Assembly (NCBI RefSeq): GCF_002237575.1 | Contig: NZ_CP022535.1 | Coordinates: 248,001-312,000 of the forward strand | Reading direction: 5' to 3' | Source: Spiroplasma corruscae | Lineage (GTDB): Bacteria > Bacillota_I > Bacilli_A > Mycoplasmatales > Mycoplasmataceae | Length of the DNA: 64,000 nt | In this document: positions 36,885 to 47,613 of the stretch, piece after piece | Position numbering within the stretch: the stretch's first letter is position 1 | How the letters are laid out: the number at the start of each line of letters is the position of its first letter | The notes under the pieces: model-generated | Database searches by the model: none | The model's input: only the letters and a program-made list of their open reading frames with translations | What the model was told of the DNA's origin: nothing | Made by a program: the position numbers and the translations under genes

Positions 36885-37121
36885 ATGCATAAGTAAGACA
36901 CGGATTTTTGTAGAAAACTTAAAGAGAGCTAATGGTTGGTGTGAATTAGTAGGGATCACATAAATTTATCACTTACTTCAGTCATGGGGGAAGAAAAACA
37001 ATTTGTTTAGTAGAACTCCTCGTTAGATTGCGTAAATATCAAAATTAAGGGACACTATTGTAGTGTCTAAAATAGGATGGTACCGCGTAGAAAATTCGCT
37101 CCTATACAGGAGTTTTTTTTG
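36885..37121 (+). promoter_or_regulatory. T-box riboswitch of ileS
   Basis: Senses uncharged tRNA-Ile and prevents premature termination. Stem I closes with AAGTAAG (36891-36897) and CTTACTT (36972-36978). The specifier loop reads AGGGATCACA with ATC (Ile codon) at 36955-36957 followed by A. The T-box bulge AGGATGGTACCGCG is at 37074-37087, near the canonical consensus. The competing terminator, CTCCT-ATAC-AGGAG plus T8, lies at about 37100-37121. A TATAAT at 36862-36867 could be its promoter. All T-box parts are present in order. Confidence 0.93.
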
Positions 37122-37139
37122 TTTTTAAGGAGGAAAAAA

Positions 37140-39863
37140 ATGGAAAAAAATTATAAAAATACTTTGCTTATGTATCAAACAGAATTTGATATGAAAGCAG
37201 ATTTAAAAACCAAAGAACCACTTATAGAAAAAAATTGAGAAGAAAAAGATATTTATAATAAAAGAATTATAAATAATAAAGGAAGAAAAACTTTTATCCT
37301 ACATGATGGTCCACCATATGCAAATGGAAATATTCATGTTGGTCATGCATTAAATAAAATCTTAAAAGACTTAATTATAAGATGAAAAAACCATACAGGT
37401 TATTGCTCTCCTTACATAATGGGTTGAGATACTCATGGCCTTCCAATCGAAACAGCAATTACAAAAACTGGTATTGATAGAAAAAGCATGGACCCAGTTG
37501 AGTTTAGAGAATTGTGCAAAAAATATGCACTAGAACAAATTGATGTACAACTTAATCAATTTAAAAGATTAGGAATCTTTAGTGATTATAATAATAAATA
37601 TTTGACCCTTACTCATGATTTTGAATTAAGTGAACTTAGACTATACAAAGAAATGGTTAAAAAAAATTTAGTTTATAGAGATTTAAAACCAATTTATTGG
37701 TCTCCTTCAAGTGAGTCTGCTTTAGCTGAGGCTGAAATTGAATATAAGGAATTAAGATCTCCAAGTGTTTACGTAGCCTGTGAAATAATTAATAATAATG
37801 ATTTTAATAATACTAATTTAGTTATTTGAACAACCACTCCTTGAACACTTCCTGCAAATCAATTGATTGCTTTTGGAGAGGAATTAGACTACTGCGTATT
37901 AAATAATAAAGATACAAATAAAAACTATATAATAGCAAAAGACTTAGTAGAACAATTTACAGAAACAGTGGAGTGAAAAAATTATAATATTGTCAGAGAA
38001 TATAAGGGTAAAGAATTAGTAAATCTTACTTATAAACATCCATGGTATTTAGATAAAACTGGGTTTACTGTAATTGGTCACCATGTTACTAGTGAATCTG
38101 GAACTGGTTTAGTTCATATTGCTGGTGGATTTGGAGAAGATGACTTTTTAATAGTAAAATCTCATAATATTAAACCATTTGCACCAATAGATAACCAAGG
38201 AAAATATGATGTAACTGTAAATGATAAAAGACTTGAAGGAATATTCTACGAGGATGCTAATAAAATAATAGGACAAGACCTTGAAAGCCGTGGAATTTTA
38301 ATTAAACTTAAGTTTGTTAAACACTCATATCCGCACGATTGAAGAACAAAGTTACCAGTAATTTTTAGAGCTACTAGTCAATGATTTTTAGGCTTAAGTT
38401 CTGTAAAAGAGGAAATAGATAAAGTAATTGTTGAACAAGTTAATACAAATCCAGAATGGTCTAAAGAAAGACTAAGAAATATAATTAAAGAAAGAAATGA
38501 TTGAACAATATCAAGGCAAAGATTATGAGGTGTCCCGATTATTGCATTTTTTGATGAAAAAAAACAACCTCGTCTAGATTTAGAAGTAATTGAACATGCA
38601 ATTAATGTAATAGAAAAATATGGTACTAATGCTTGGTTCAAAGAAGATGCTGATTTCTTTTTACCAACAAAATATAAGAATAAAGGTTGAGAAAAAGAAA
38701 AAGATATATTAGATGTATGATTTGATTCGGGGTCATCAAACATAGCACTTCAAGATATATGAGGTTATGAACGTCCTTATGATATGTATTTAGAAGGTAA
38801 TGATCAATATAGAGGTTGATTTAACTCTTCGTTAATTAACTCTGTTGTATATGATGGTAAACCAGCATATAAATTTGTTATTACACATGGAATGACAAAT
38901 GATGAAAAGGGTAAAAAGATGTCTAAATCCCTTGGCAATGTTATTGATCCTGTTGCCATTACAGATGATTTAGGAGCTGATATACTTAGACTTTGAGTAT
39001 TCACTACAGACTTCACAGATGATCAAAGATTAGGAAAAGAAATACTAAAACAAGTTTCAGAATCATATAGAAAAATTAGAAATACTCTTAGATTTTTACT
39101 AAATAATTTAGTTGACTTTAACCCAGAGACTGATTATCAAAGAGAGCTTGAGGAAGTCGATAAATATGCACTTCACAGGTTATCAAAAGTAAAAAACAGT
39201 TACCACAAAGCTCTTGATGTTTATAATTTTAACCAAGGTTATAAATTGTTAAACAACTATATTGTTAATGATTTATCTTCTTTTTATCTAGATTTTATTA
39301 AAGATATTATATATGTATATGCAAAAGACTCAAAAAGAAGACGTCAAGTTCAAACGGTTATGTATGAACAACTATGATGTTTATTAGATTTATTAAAACC
39401 AGTTCTTGTACATACTGTTGAAGAGGTCTATTCAATAATGAATCTTAATGATAAAAAAGAATCAATACATTTAGTTGATTATAAAGAACAAAACTATCTA
39501 AAAGATGAGGAATTTGATTCTAGATGAAAGAAAATAATGGAGTTTAAAACAGTTGCATATGAAGCGCTTGAACATGCTAGAAATGAAAAAATAATTAAAA
39601 AAAGTTTCGATGCCTTGTTAGAAGTAACTTTAAGTAAGGAATACTCATTTTTAAAAGATGTGAAAGACTTAAATAAAATATTTATAGTAAATACAATTAA
39701 ATTCTCAAATGATTTACTTAAAGATGATTCAATAATAGCTAAAATTAATGTAAAATTAAAAGAAGGTCAAAAGTGTGCAAGATGTTGAACAATTTCAGAT
39801 GAACTTAAAGATGATGTTTGTGAAAATTGTTATGATGTTTTAAAACAGTTAGGTGAAATTTAG
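37140..39863 (+). CDS. ileS: Isoleucine-tRNA ligase
   Basis: 907 residues, usual size for the bacterial enzyme. Class I synthetase: HIGH-type motif [16 protein letters not shown] near residue 60, KMSKSLGN near 593 with DEKGKK before it, CP1 editing domain between them, and a C-terminal zinc knuckle with CARCW and CENCY. Many Trp are TGA (for example 37239, 37380, 37428). Start ATG 37140 has AAGGAGGA just upstream. Expression is controlled by the T-box leader. lspA begins at the base after its stop, and the order ileS-lspA-rluD is the Firmicutes one. Confidence 0.97.
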
Positions 39864-40628
39864 ATGAAAGATAAAATTACTTTTGTAACTAATTATCTTA
39901 AAAAACATAAATATAATTGGAAATTTAAGGTATTAATATGTATGCCTTTAATTTCCTTTTTGTTGTTTTTTGACTGAATTTCAAAATACTTAATAGAAAT
40001 TAATATGAAACAAGGAGAAACTAGAACCTTTATAAAAGGTTTAATAAATTTTGATTATAAAATTAATCCTGGTGCTGCTTACGGGATGAACTCTGGAAGC
40101 CCAATTTTAGCAATATCTATTGCAGCGGTTGTTTCATTTTTTATCTTAATAATTTTTATTTTTGTTAGAGAAAAGTACTGGCTTATAGGAATTACTTTAA
40201 TGGTAGCAGGTAGTTATGGAAATTTATTGGCTAGAATGTGGGCTCCAGAAGAAGCTGTTACAGGAATAAAAGGTGGAGTAATTGATTTTTTACATTGAGA
40301 TTTTAGTATTCTCGGATCAAACGGATATATTTTTAACTTGGCAGACTTATTTGTAAATATTGCTGTTGTAATGTTAGTTATAGCATTTGTTATCTATGTA
40401 GTAGATGGTTTGATGAGATATAAGTATAAAAGCAATACAATACTTTATAATGAATATACTGAATATAAAGATTCTTTAAAAGAATTATATTTAATTTATT
40501 GAGCAAAGTTCTATAAAAAAGATCACGAGTATTATTTAAAGTTTAAAGATTATTTAGCAAAAAGAAAAGAACTAAGTAATAATTGGAAGGCATTAAAAAG
40601 GGAAAAAGTTAATGGAACAAAAAATTAA
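39864..40628 (+). CDS. lspA: Lipoprotein signal peptidase with C-terminal extension
   Basis: 254 residues, about 90 more than usual LspA. Aspartyl protease in the membrane that cuts lipoprotein signal peptides before the lipidated Cys. Four spans: about residues 26-43, 75-98, 102-116 and 157-182. The catalytic Asp residues are in GGVIDFLHW and in YIFNLADLFV, the family's two conserved blocks. Extra C-terminal residues (about 185-254) are charged and Tyr/Lys-rich, on the cytoplasmic side. Likely substrates here are OppA and the thioredoxin-like lipoprotein. Starts at the base after the ileS stop and overlaps rluD by 17 bases. Confidence 0.92.
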
Positions 40629-41529
40629 GTATAGTTTTTTATCAGAGCCAATTAGAATAGATAAATATTTAGTTCAACAACTTACTGATGATTATAATTT
40701 TTCTAGAACATATATTCAAAAAATAATTGAACAAAAAAAAGTCAAGGTTAATGAAGAGGTGGTCAACTCTAAATATATTTTACAACCAAATGATACTATT
40801 GAAGTTCTGATCCCAGAACCAGAAAAGTTAGATACATTACCAGAAGATATTGATTTTGATATCATATATGAAGACAATGACATCTTAGTTATAAATAAAC
40901 CTAATGGATTAGTAGTTCACCCAGCTCCAGGTAATTTATCAGGAACATTAGTAAATGGTTTATTATTTAGAATTAAAAATCTTTCTTCAATTAATGGTGT
41001 CTTAAGACCTGGAATAGTTCACAGAATAGATAAGAATACCAATGGTTTATTAATAGTTGCAAAAACGGATAATGCACATAAAGTATTAGTTAAAATGCTT
41101 GGTGAAAATAAAATATATAAGGAATATATTGCTTTAGTGCATGGAGTTGTTGAATCAAATAAAGGTTTAATTGACGCTCCGATTGGTAGACATAGAACTG
41201 ATAGGAAAAAAATGGCTGTGACTGAAGTGAATTCTAAGAGAGCAATAACAAAATTTGAAGTGTTAAAGAGATTTACTAAACACTCATTATTGAAGTGTGT
41301 AATAGATACAGGTAGAACTCATCAAATCAGGGTGCACTTAAGTTATATAAATCATCCAGTACTGGGTGATTCTTTATATTCATATAAAGAAGACTCAAAA
41401 ATTGAGTATGGTCAATACTTGCATGCTCATAAACTGGTCTTTAATCATCCTATAACTAATAAAAAATTAGAATTTGTATCTGAAATTCCTGACGAATTTA
41501 ATGTTAGAATAAATATGATAGAAAATTAG
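40612..41529 (+). CDS. rluD: RluD-family 23S rRNA pseudouridine synthase
   Basis: 305 residues, normal. Converts uridines of 23S rRNA (helix 69 in E. coli RluD) to pseudouridine. An N-terminal S4 RNA-binding domain (IRIDKYLVQQL.. to KVKVNEEVV) is followed by the RluA catalytic domain: RPGIVHRIDKNTNGLLIVAKT with the catalytic Asp, and KCVIDTGRTHQIRVHLS. In Firmicutes (Bacillus ylyB) this gene follows lspA, as here. ATG 40612 lies inside lspA (17-base overlap). The exact target could be another site of the RluC/D group. Confidence 0.9.
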   Translation: MEQKIKYSFLSEPIRIDKYLVQQLTDDYNFSRTYIQKIIEQKKVKVNEEVVNSKYILQPNDTIEVLIPEPEKLDTLPEDIDFDIIYEDNDILVINKPNGLVVHPAPGNLSGTLVNGLLFRIKNLSSINGVLRPGIVHRIDKNTNGLLIVAKTDNAHKVLVKMLGENKIYKEYIALVHGVVESNKGLIDAPIGRHRTDRKKMAVTEVNSKRAITKFEVLKRFTKHSLLKCVIDTGRTHQIRVHLSYINHPVLGDSLYSYKEDSKIEYGQYLHAHKLVFNHPITNKKLEFVSEIPDEFNVRINMIEN

Positions 41530-41537
41530 GTGTAATT

Positions 41538-42878
41538 ATGAAGGTAGATTTAAATAAATTAAAGCTAAATTTGATTAATTATTTAGTTAAAGTTGAAAAG
41601 TATAAAGCTATTAAAGAATATAGTAATGAATATGTTACTTATTTACACAATGATAAGAAAGAATTTAAAATATTAAGAGTTACTATTGGTTACCCTGTAA
41701 CTAGTGATGGGAGTTTAGATAAAATAAAATCATCTCTTAGATCTGGCAAAAGAGAAAAAATTAATATATTAAATATTGCTTTTTCAGATGAAGTTGAAGA
41801 AATTATTTTAGAGGGAATTACAATCACTGTAAATAGTTTAGATTCCATAAAAGAAAAACTAAATACTCATTTTTCAAGAATAGTAAAAATTAAAGATGAA
41901 TCTACAGTTAATCAAGATGATAATGAAGAAAATATTGAAAATCTTTCTAATGAAGAACTCTATGATATGTTATCAAATCCTTCAAAATCTGATAATGTTA
42001 AATTAAAAACAGCGGTTGCAAGAATGAAAATTACAACTATAAACTCTTCAATATTATTTATATTTTTCTTTCTATTACCACTTGCTTCATTATTAGCAAC
42101 GTTCTTTTATTTAAGTAAATTAAACGTTCTACCAGGGGCTATTGATTTATTCTTTGGTGCTACTAATAGAAATTTAACTAATGTTGGTAATCAATGATGA
42201 AGAATATTTACCTACGGGTTTACTGCTAATATTTATGATGGTAGTATAATGAGTCTATTGCTAATTTTATTAGTATCTGGTACTGCAGTTAAATTATCAA
42301 AATATACAGAGGGATTAGTTGGTCAATGAAAATTTTCAGTGGCAGTATTTGTATCTTATCCTTTATCTGGTTTCTTTGTATCTGTTTTAATACCAGTTTC
42401 TGATGCTATATTTTCTGGACCTTTTGTTATACTATCAAGTGTTGTAGGAGTTCTATGTGTAACAACTTGAAATAAAAAAGCTGATCCAATAACTTTATTT
42501 TCAAAAAATAGATTATTTTTTCCATTGATAATGTTAATTTTATTCCCCTTCGTTTTAGGGAAATATAATGACTACATAATTATTATCATGGGGATGGGAA
42601 TTGCGGCTTCAATTACTTTATTATTCCAATACAATTGAAAAAACAAAGATTGATATTTAATATTCCCATTGTTCATCTTAATTGCTCCAACATTAGTTGC
42701 ATTAATAGCTATTTTTATACCGGTACCATCACCTGCACTTGATACAAAATATACACTTACAGCTTTAAATATGTACCTTTATTATAATATTTTTGATCAT
42801 AATCAAGTGAATAGTATTATTGAGGCTAATGGTTGATATTGCAGATTTGCTTCTGATGGTAGTATTTGGTGGTTTTAA
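41538..42878 (+). CDS. Rhomboid-like membrane protein lacking the usual catalytic residues
   Basis: 446 residues. A soluble N-terminal region (1-165) is followed by about seven spans. Motifs resemble rhomboids: NQWWRIFTYGF (the WR motif of loop 1), GTAVKLSKYTEGLVGQWKF (where rhomboids have G..lE...G) and SGPFVILSSVVG where GASGA..G with the catalytic Ser is expected. The GxSx Ser is replaced by Pro-Phe, and no His follows in the expected place. So it is probably an inactive rhomboid relative. Bacillus YqgP also has an N-terminal soluble domain. TGA Trp at 42195, 42198 and others. Its TAATG stop overlaps the deaminase start. Confidence 0.6.
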
Positions 42879-43351
42879 TGCCAAAACGCAATAATTATAT
42901 AGATTGAGATACTTATTTTCTTGCAATGGTTAAATTAAATGCGATGAGAAGTAAGGACCCAGATACACAAGTAGGAGCAATAATTGTTAATGACCTAAAA
43001 CATATTGTTTCAACTGGTTATAATGGTTTACCAAGGGGATTGAATGATGATGATTACCCTTGAAAAAGAGATGAAACTTTAGAAAAAAGTAAGTATGCGT
43101 ATGTAGTTCATGCTGAATTAAACGCAATATTATCATCTAATAGCAACGTAAGAGATTGTATAATCTACACAAGTTTATTTCCATGTAATGAATGTGTAAA
43201 AAGCATAATTCAATCTGGCATTAAAAAAATTATTTATTCTAATGATAAGTATGATGGAACTGCACAAAATATAGTAGCAAAAAAAATGCTAAAAGATGCA
43301 AATATTGAAACAGTTTATAAAAAGGAAGTATTTTTAGAAATAAAATATTAA
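42878..43351 (+). CDS. dCMP deaminase
   Basis: 157 residues. Zinc deaminase (dCMP to dUMP, feeding ThyA). The zinc motif is complete: HAELNAIL (His and catalytic Glu) and PCNECVKSII (two Cys). LAMVKLNAMRSKDPDTQVGAII and the GYNGLPRG loop are typical of the ComEB/dCMP deaminase family. Trp TGA at 42908 and 43061. Start overlaps the preceding stop by one base. A terminator follows, closing the ileS-lspA-rluD-rhomboid-deaminase run. Confidence 0.9.
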
Positions 43352-43353
43352 TT

Positions 43354-43381
43354 AATGATTGCCAAGGTAATCATTTTTTTA
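43354..43381 (+). terminator. Rho-independent terminator after dCMP deaminase
   Basis: AATGATTGCC / GG-TAATCATT hairpin with a short loop, followed by seven T. Confidence 0.8.
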
Positions 43382-43420
43382 TAAACAAATTGTAGTATTA
43401 TATATTAAGATTAATTTAGT

Positions 43421-43429
43421 TGTTATAAT
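43421..43429 (+). promoter_or_regulatory. Extended -10 promoter, TGTTATAAT
   Basis: TG-N-TATAAT at 43421-43429, directly upstream of the CvpA-like gene (ATG 43454), with AAAGGGG ribosome site after it. No clear -35, as is usual for extended -10 promoters. Confidence 0.5.
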
Positions 43430-43453
43430 ATTTAAAATAAAGGGGTATATTTA

Positions 43454-45049
43454 ATGATAATAAATATTGGGCCATGATGATTATTTGATATTTTAAGCTT
43501 TGCGATAATCATTTCTTCTACAATATATGGTATTAAAAAAGGATTTTTAGTACTTTTTTATTTCTTATTTTTACAGGTTTTAATTATTGTGCTGTTACTA
43601 TTTATTCCAGCTTTAATAACTAATGCCTTAGTCCCAAGTATTATGAATGGAGTAAATAAATGAGATCCTTCTAGTTGATTTGAATCGGTTAGTAAAGAGA
43701 TTGTAAATTTAATAAATAGCTTGTTACCAAATTCAGGTGGTAATTCTAAAGAAAATATTGGAATTAATGGTAAAAATGTATCTTACGAACTAGCAAAAAC
43801 TATAATTGCTCTTGTAGTGTATATTGTAATAAGTATAGTAATATTTATAATTGTAAACTTAGTTGGATTTTTGACATATTTAGGTTTTAGAAAAAGAATA
43901 AAAAATGTAAAAGTCTTCGGTAGGGCAGACTCTTTTTTAGGTGCAATCCACGGTTTATTTTTAGGATTTACAATATCAATGGGAATATCATTTATTGCCT
44001 CATTTCCATTAATATCAACTGAAAATCAAAGTCTAGGTGCACTTAGTTTTAATGATATGACTAATGAAGAAATACAAGAATATATTAATGGTGATACAGC
44101 TTACTCAAAATATTCATTATCTAAAAAACTTAATATGGGTATCCCAAATATACCTTCCTATAGTTTTACTTATACTAATGTTTGTTCAATGAAATATGTT
44201 GTAAAACCAACAACAATAATTAGTACTCAAGTGCTATCAAATAATTCTACGTCTTCTATATCAGACTTTTATTATAATTATGAAGATATATTAGCAGAAG
44301 GTTACTCATCAAATAATGTACTTGATGTTCCAGTTAGTTATTGCATTGAAACTATGCCAAAAGATTCTAAGACATTATTTAGACTTATCTCTGAAATAAT
44401 GTTAATGGGTTCTAAATTATATGTAAAAGGTAATGAAGTTGAAAAATCACCTTTATTTAGTATAGATTTAATTAATGCTCTTGATGAATTTTATTATGAC
44501 CAACTAGAACCAAATAATTATGAAACTAAAGTTCATGATGGTTGATTAAATGAAAATCAAATGATTAATTTCTATGAATGATCTGAAAAAAAAGCAAATG
44601 GCAATGTAACTTATCTAGAGCAATTAAACCCATTTATCAAACTATCAAATTATATTAATGATAATTGAAGAAGAAACTCAAGTAATCAAGAAAGAAAATT
44701 GGTTTCAGTGTTTAAAGACCCTTCACTTACTTATAACTTCTTCAGAAATCTTTATTATGTTAATAGTATTACAAGAAATGATTTAGACACTTTACCAACA
44801 TTATCTTCAACTTTAACATCTTTATATTTCTTTAATGGTATGGAAATCTCTCCATCTGGAGAATTAAAATTAGGTAGATTTAAATCAAAACCTGAGACAG
44901 AAACAGAGAATGAGAGTTCTGAACCAACAATTGCCGATATTGTTCATAATGATGATAATTTTTGGGAAACATATAATAGAAGAGGTAATATTTGGCTAAA
45001 ATATTATTTCTCATTTATGTACGAGGGTGAATGAGGTTATAATGAGTAA
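43454..45049 (+). CDS. CvpA-like membrane protein with large loop domain
   Basis: 531 residues. The N-terminus (WWLFDILSFAIIISSTIYGIKKGFLVLFYF) has the CvpA pattern of D, a span, and RG..KGF; a later segment, GRADSFLGAIHGLFLGF, matches the D..lG...GL..G motif of CvpA. About four spans lie in residues 7-180; the remaining ~350 residues form a soluble domain without spans, probably outside the cell. CvpA proteins are linked to colicin V release and envelope integrity, and their role is not settled. The large extra domain is unusual. TGA Trp at 43475 and elsewhere. It overlaps acpS by 8 bases. Confidence 0.65.
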
Positions 45050-45377
45050 TGTTGGCATAGATATTATTGAAATTAAAAGAATAAAGTTATCAGACAAATT
45101 TATTAATAAGATTCTTCACGAAGATGAAATCCAAATAATAAAGACATTTAATTCAACCAAAAGAAAAAAGGAGTTTTTAGCGGGCAGATGAGCCGCTAAA
45201 GAATCAATTCAAAAAATATTTGATGAAAAGATTTCAATGTCTAAAATTAATATTGGATATAAAAATGAAAAACCAACAATTTTTAATGTAGAGTTAAGAA
45301 ATGTATCGCTATCAATAAGTCACGAGAAAAGATATTGTGTTGCAGTTGCTATAGTTAGTAATCAATCAGGGGGATAA
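45042..45377 (+). CDS. acpS: Holo-[acyl-carrier-protein] synthase
   Basis: 111 residues, usual size. Transfers the phosphopantetheine arm from CoA to acyl carrier protein. VGIDIIEIKRI with the magnesium-binding Asp, FLAGRWAAKESIQK with the Glu, and the SISHEKRYCVAVAI end are the family motifs. Start 45042 is inside the CvpA-like gene's end (8-base overlap). thyA starts at the base right after its stop. Trp is TGA (45189). Confidence 0.93.
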
Positions 45378-46247
45378 ATGATTCAATATATTAATTTAAT
45401 TAAAGATATTTTAAAAAATGGTGAAAAAAGAATGGACAGAACTAAAACTGGTACTTTATCAAAGTTTGGTACTCAATCAAGATATGATTTAAGAGAAGGT
45501 TTTCCACTTTTAACAACGAAAAAAATGTTTTTTAAGGGGATTGTCCATGAAATGCTGTGATTTATTAAAGGAGACACAAACATTAAATATTTAGTGGATA
45601 ACAATGTTAACATCTGAAATGAATGACCATTTGAAATATATAAAAAGAGTAAAGATTATAATAATGAAACAATTAAAGAGTTTATAGAGAAAATTAAAAC
45701 AGATGATGAGTTTGCAAAAGTTTATGGAGAACTAGGTCCTGTTTACGGAAAACAATGAAGAAATTTTAATGGAATTGATCAGTTAAAAAATTTAATAAAC
45801 AATATAAAAAATAATCCTTATTCAAGAAGACATATAATAACAGCATGAAACCCATCAGAAGTTGAAAAAATGGCGTTACCTCCATGTCACTCGTTATTTC
45901 AATTTTATGTATCTGAGTCTGGTTTTTTAGATTTACAGTTGTATCAAAGAAGTGGAGATATTTTTTTGGGTGTTCCATTTAACATAGCTAGTTACTCACT
46001 TTTGCTTATACTAGTTTCTCTTGAATGTAATTTAACTCCACGATTTTTTGTTCATACAATTGGAGATGCTCATATTTACTTAAACCATATAGATCAGGTG
46101 AATTTACAAATAACTAGAGAACCATTAAAATTGGCAAAGTTAGAAGTTAATTTTGATAATAAAACTATTTTTGATATTAAGTTTGAAGATATTAAACTTA
46201 TAGACTATAAATCGCATCAACAAATAAAAGGAGAAATAGCTGTATAA
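45378..46247 (+). CDS. thyA: Thymidylate synthase ThyA
   Basis: 289 residues, normal. Methylates dUMP to dTMP using methylene-tetrahydrofolate. Family motifs: [29 protein letters not shown]-type N-terminal block, catalytic Cys in [31 protein letters not shown] (dUMP binding) and GDAHIYLNH. Trp codes TGA at 45558 and elsewhere. It follows acpS directly, and its TAATG stop overlaps folA, so the two enzymes that use and regenerate folate are translated together. Confidence 0.96.
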
Positions 46248-46717
46248 TGATTAGTTTAATTTGGGCTCAAACAAAAAATAATGTTATAGGTAAAAATAAT
46301 TCATTACCTTGAAATATAAAAAAAGAAATGCAGCATTTTGTTGATTATACTAGAGGCAAAGATGTATTAATGGGTAGAAATACATTCGATTCTTTAAAAA
46401 AGAAACCTCTACCAAACAGAAAAAATATTGTTATTACTTCAAGACCATTAGAATTAGAGTATAATGAAATAGTGATTTATAATAATTTAAACAACGTTTT
46501 AAATGAATATAAAAAAATTGATAAAGAGCTTGTTGTTATTGGTGGTGCACAAATATTTAATGAAGCAATGAAATATGCTGATAAATTAGTAGTAAGCATT
46601 ATTAATAATAACTATGACGGAAATGTTTTTTTTCCTGATTGAAACAAAGAAGACTTTAATCTAATCAAAAAAAATGAGTGTGAGGAATTTACTATATATG
46701 TTTATGAAAGGAAGTAA
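46247..46717 (+). CDS. folA: Dihydrofolate reductase
   Basis: 156 residues, usual size. Reduces the dihydrofolate produced by ThyA. ISLIWAQTKNNVIGKNNSLPW (substrate-binding N-terminal block), DYTRGKDVLMGRNTFDSL, KNIVITSR and LVVIGGAQIFNEAM (NADPH-binding GG) are the family motifs. TGA Trp at 46310 and 46640. The start overlaps the thyA stop by one base; plsC begins 2 bases after its own stop. Confidence 0.93.
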
Positions 46718-46719
46718 CA

Positions 46720-47604
46720 ATGTCAAAAAAATTAAAATATACACAAGATAGAGACCTTGCAACACCAGCAGAGTTTCACGAGGCTAAAACAAAAAAAGAA
46801 ACTGCATATGTAAGAAAAGGAAAGTTTATTCTTAATTTTTATAATATTTGAAGAACTATTAAAAAAGCTAAAAAAGTTACTAAAAAAATTAAATTAGACC
46901 CAAATTTATATTCAGAAGAGTGAAGATACAATTGAGTTAAAAAGAAAAGTAAAAAAGTATTACAATTATTAAATGTCTATGTAGATGTTATTGGAGTTGA
47001 AAACTGGTTAGATAGAGGAGTAATAATTGCTTCTAATCATCAATCTAATATAGATCCAATATTAATGCTTGCTGTAAATGATTTTGCAAAACAACAACCT
47101 GTTGCTTTTATTGCAAAACAAGAACTTTGAACTCAAAAGATATTTAAACACTTTATGAATTTAATTGATAATGTACCAATCGATCGCAATAATCCAAGAA
47201 GTATTTATAACGCAATAAAAGAAGCTAAAGATTTAGTAACTGAGTATAAAAGAAGCGTAGTTGTTTTCCCTGAGGGAACAAGAAGTGCAAAACAAGAAAT
47301 TAATGAATTTCAACCAGCAAGTATGAAAATAGCGCAAATGGCATATGTTCCAATAGTTCCGGTTACTATAATCGATTCTTACAAATTATTTGTTAAAAGA
47401 CCAAAAGGTCAATTTAGAATAAAAATAATTTTTGGTAAACCAATGATGCCAGAAAAGTTTATTTCATTAAAAACAGAAATGTTAACTAAGAATGTTTATA
47501 AAGAAATTGATAAAAATATGAAAAAATACGAAAATTGAGACCCAATTAAACTTGGTATTAAACCAAAATTTGTTAATAAAAAAACTAGATGTTCATACTA
47601 CTAG
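46720..47604 (+). CDS. plsC: 1-acyl-glycerol-3-phosphate acyltransferase
   Basis: 294 residues. Adds the second acyl chain to make phosphatidic acid. IIASNHQSNIDPIL is the catalytic HX4D-type motif, VFPEGTRSAKQEINEFQ the phosphate-binding block, and IVPVTIIDSYKLF the later conserved strand. An N-terminal extension of about 90 residues, basic and likely membrane-associated, precedes the domain. Some Trp are TGA. Works upstream of CdsA, also in this window. Ribosome site AAAGGAAG lies at the folA end. Confidence 0.88.
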
Positions 47605-47613
47605 GTGCATAAA

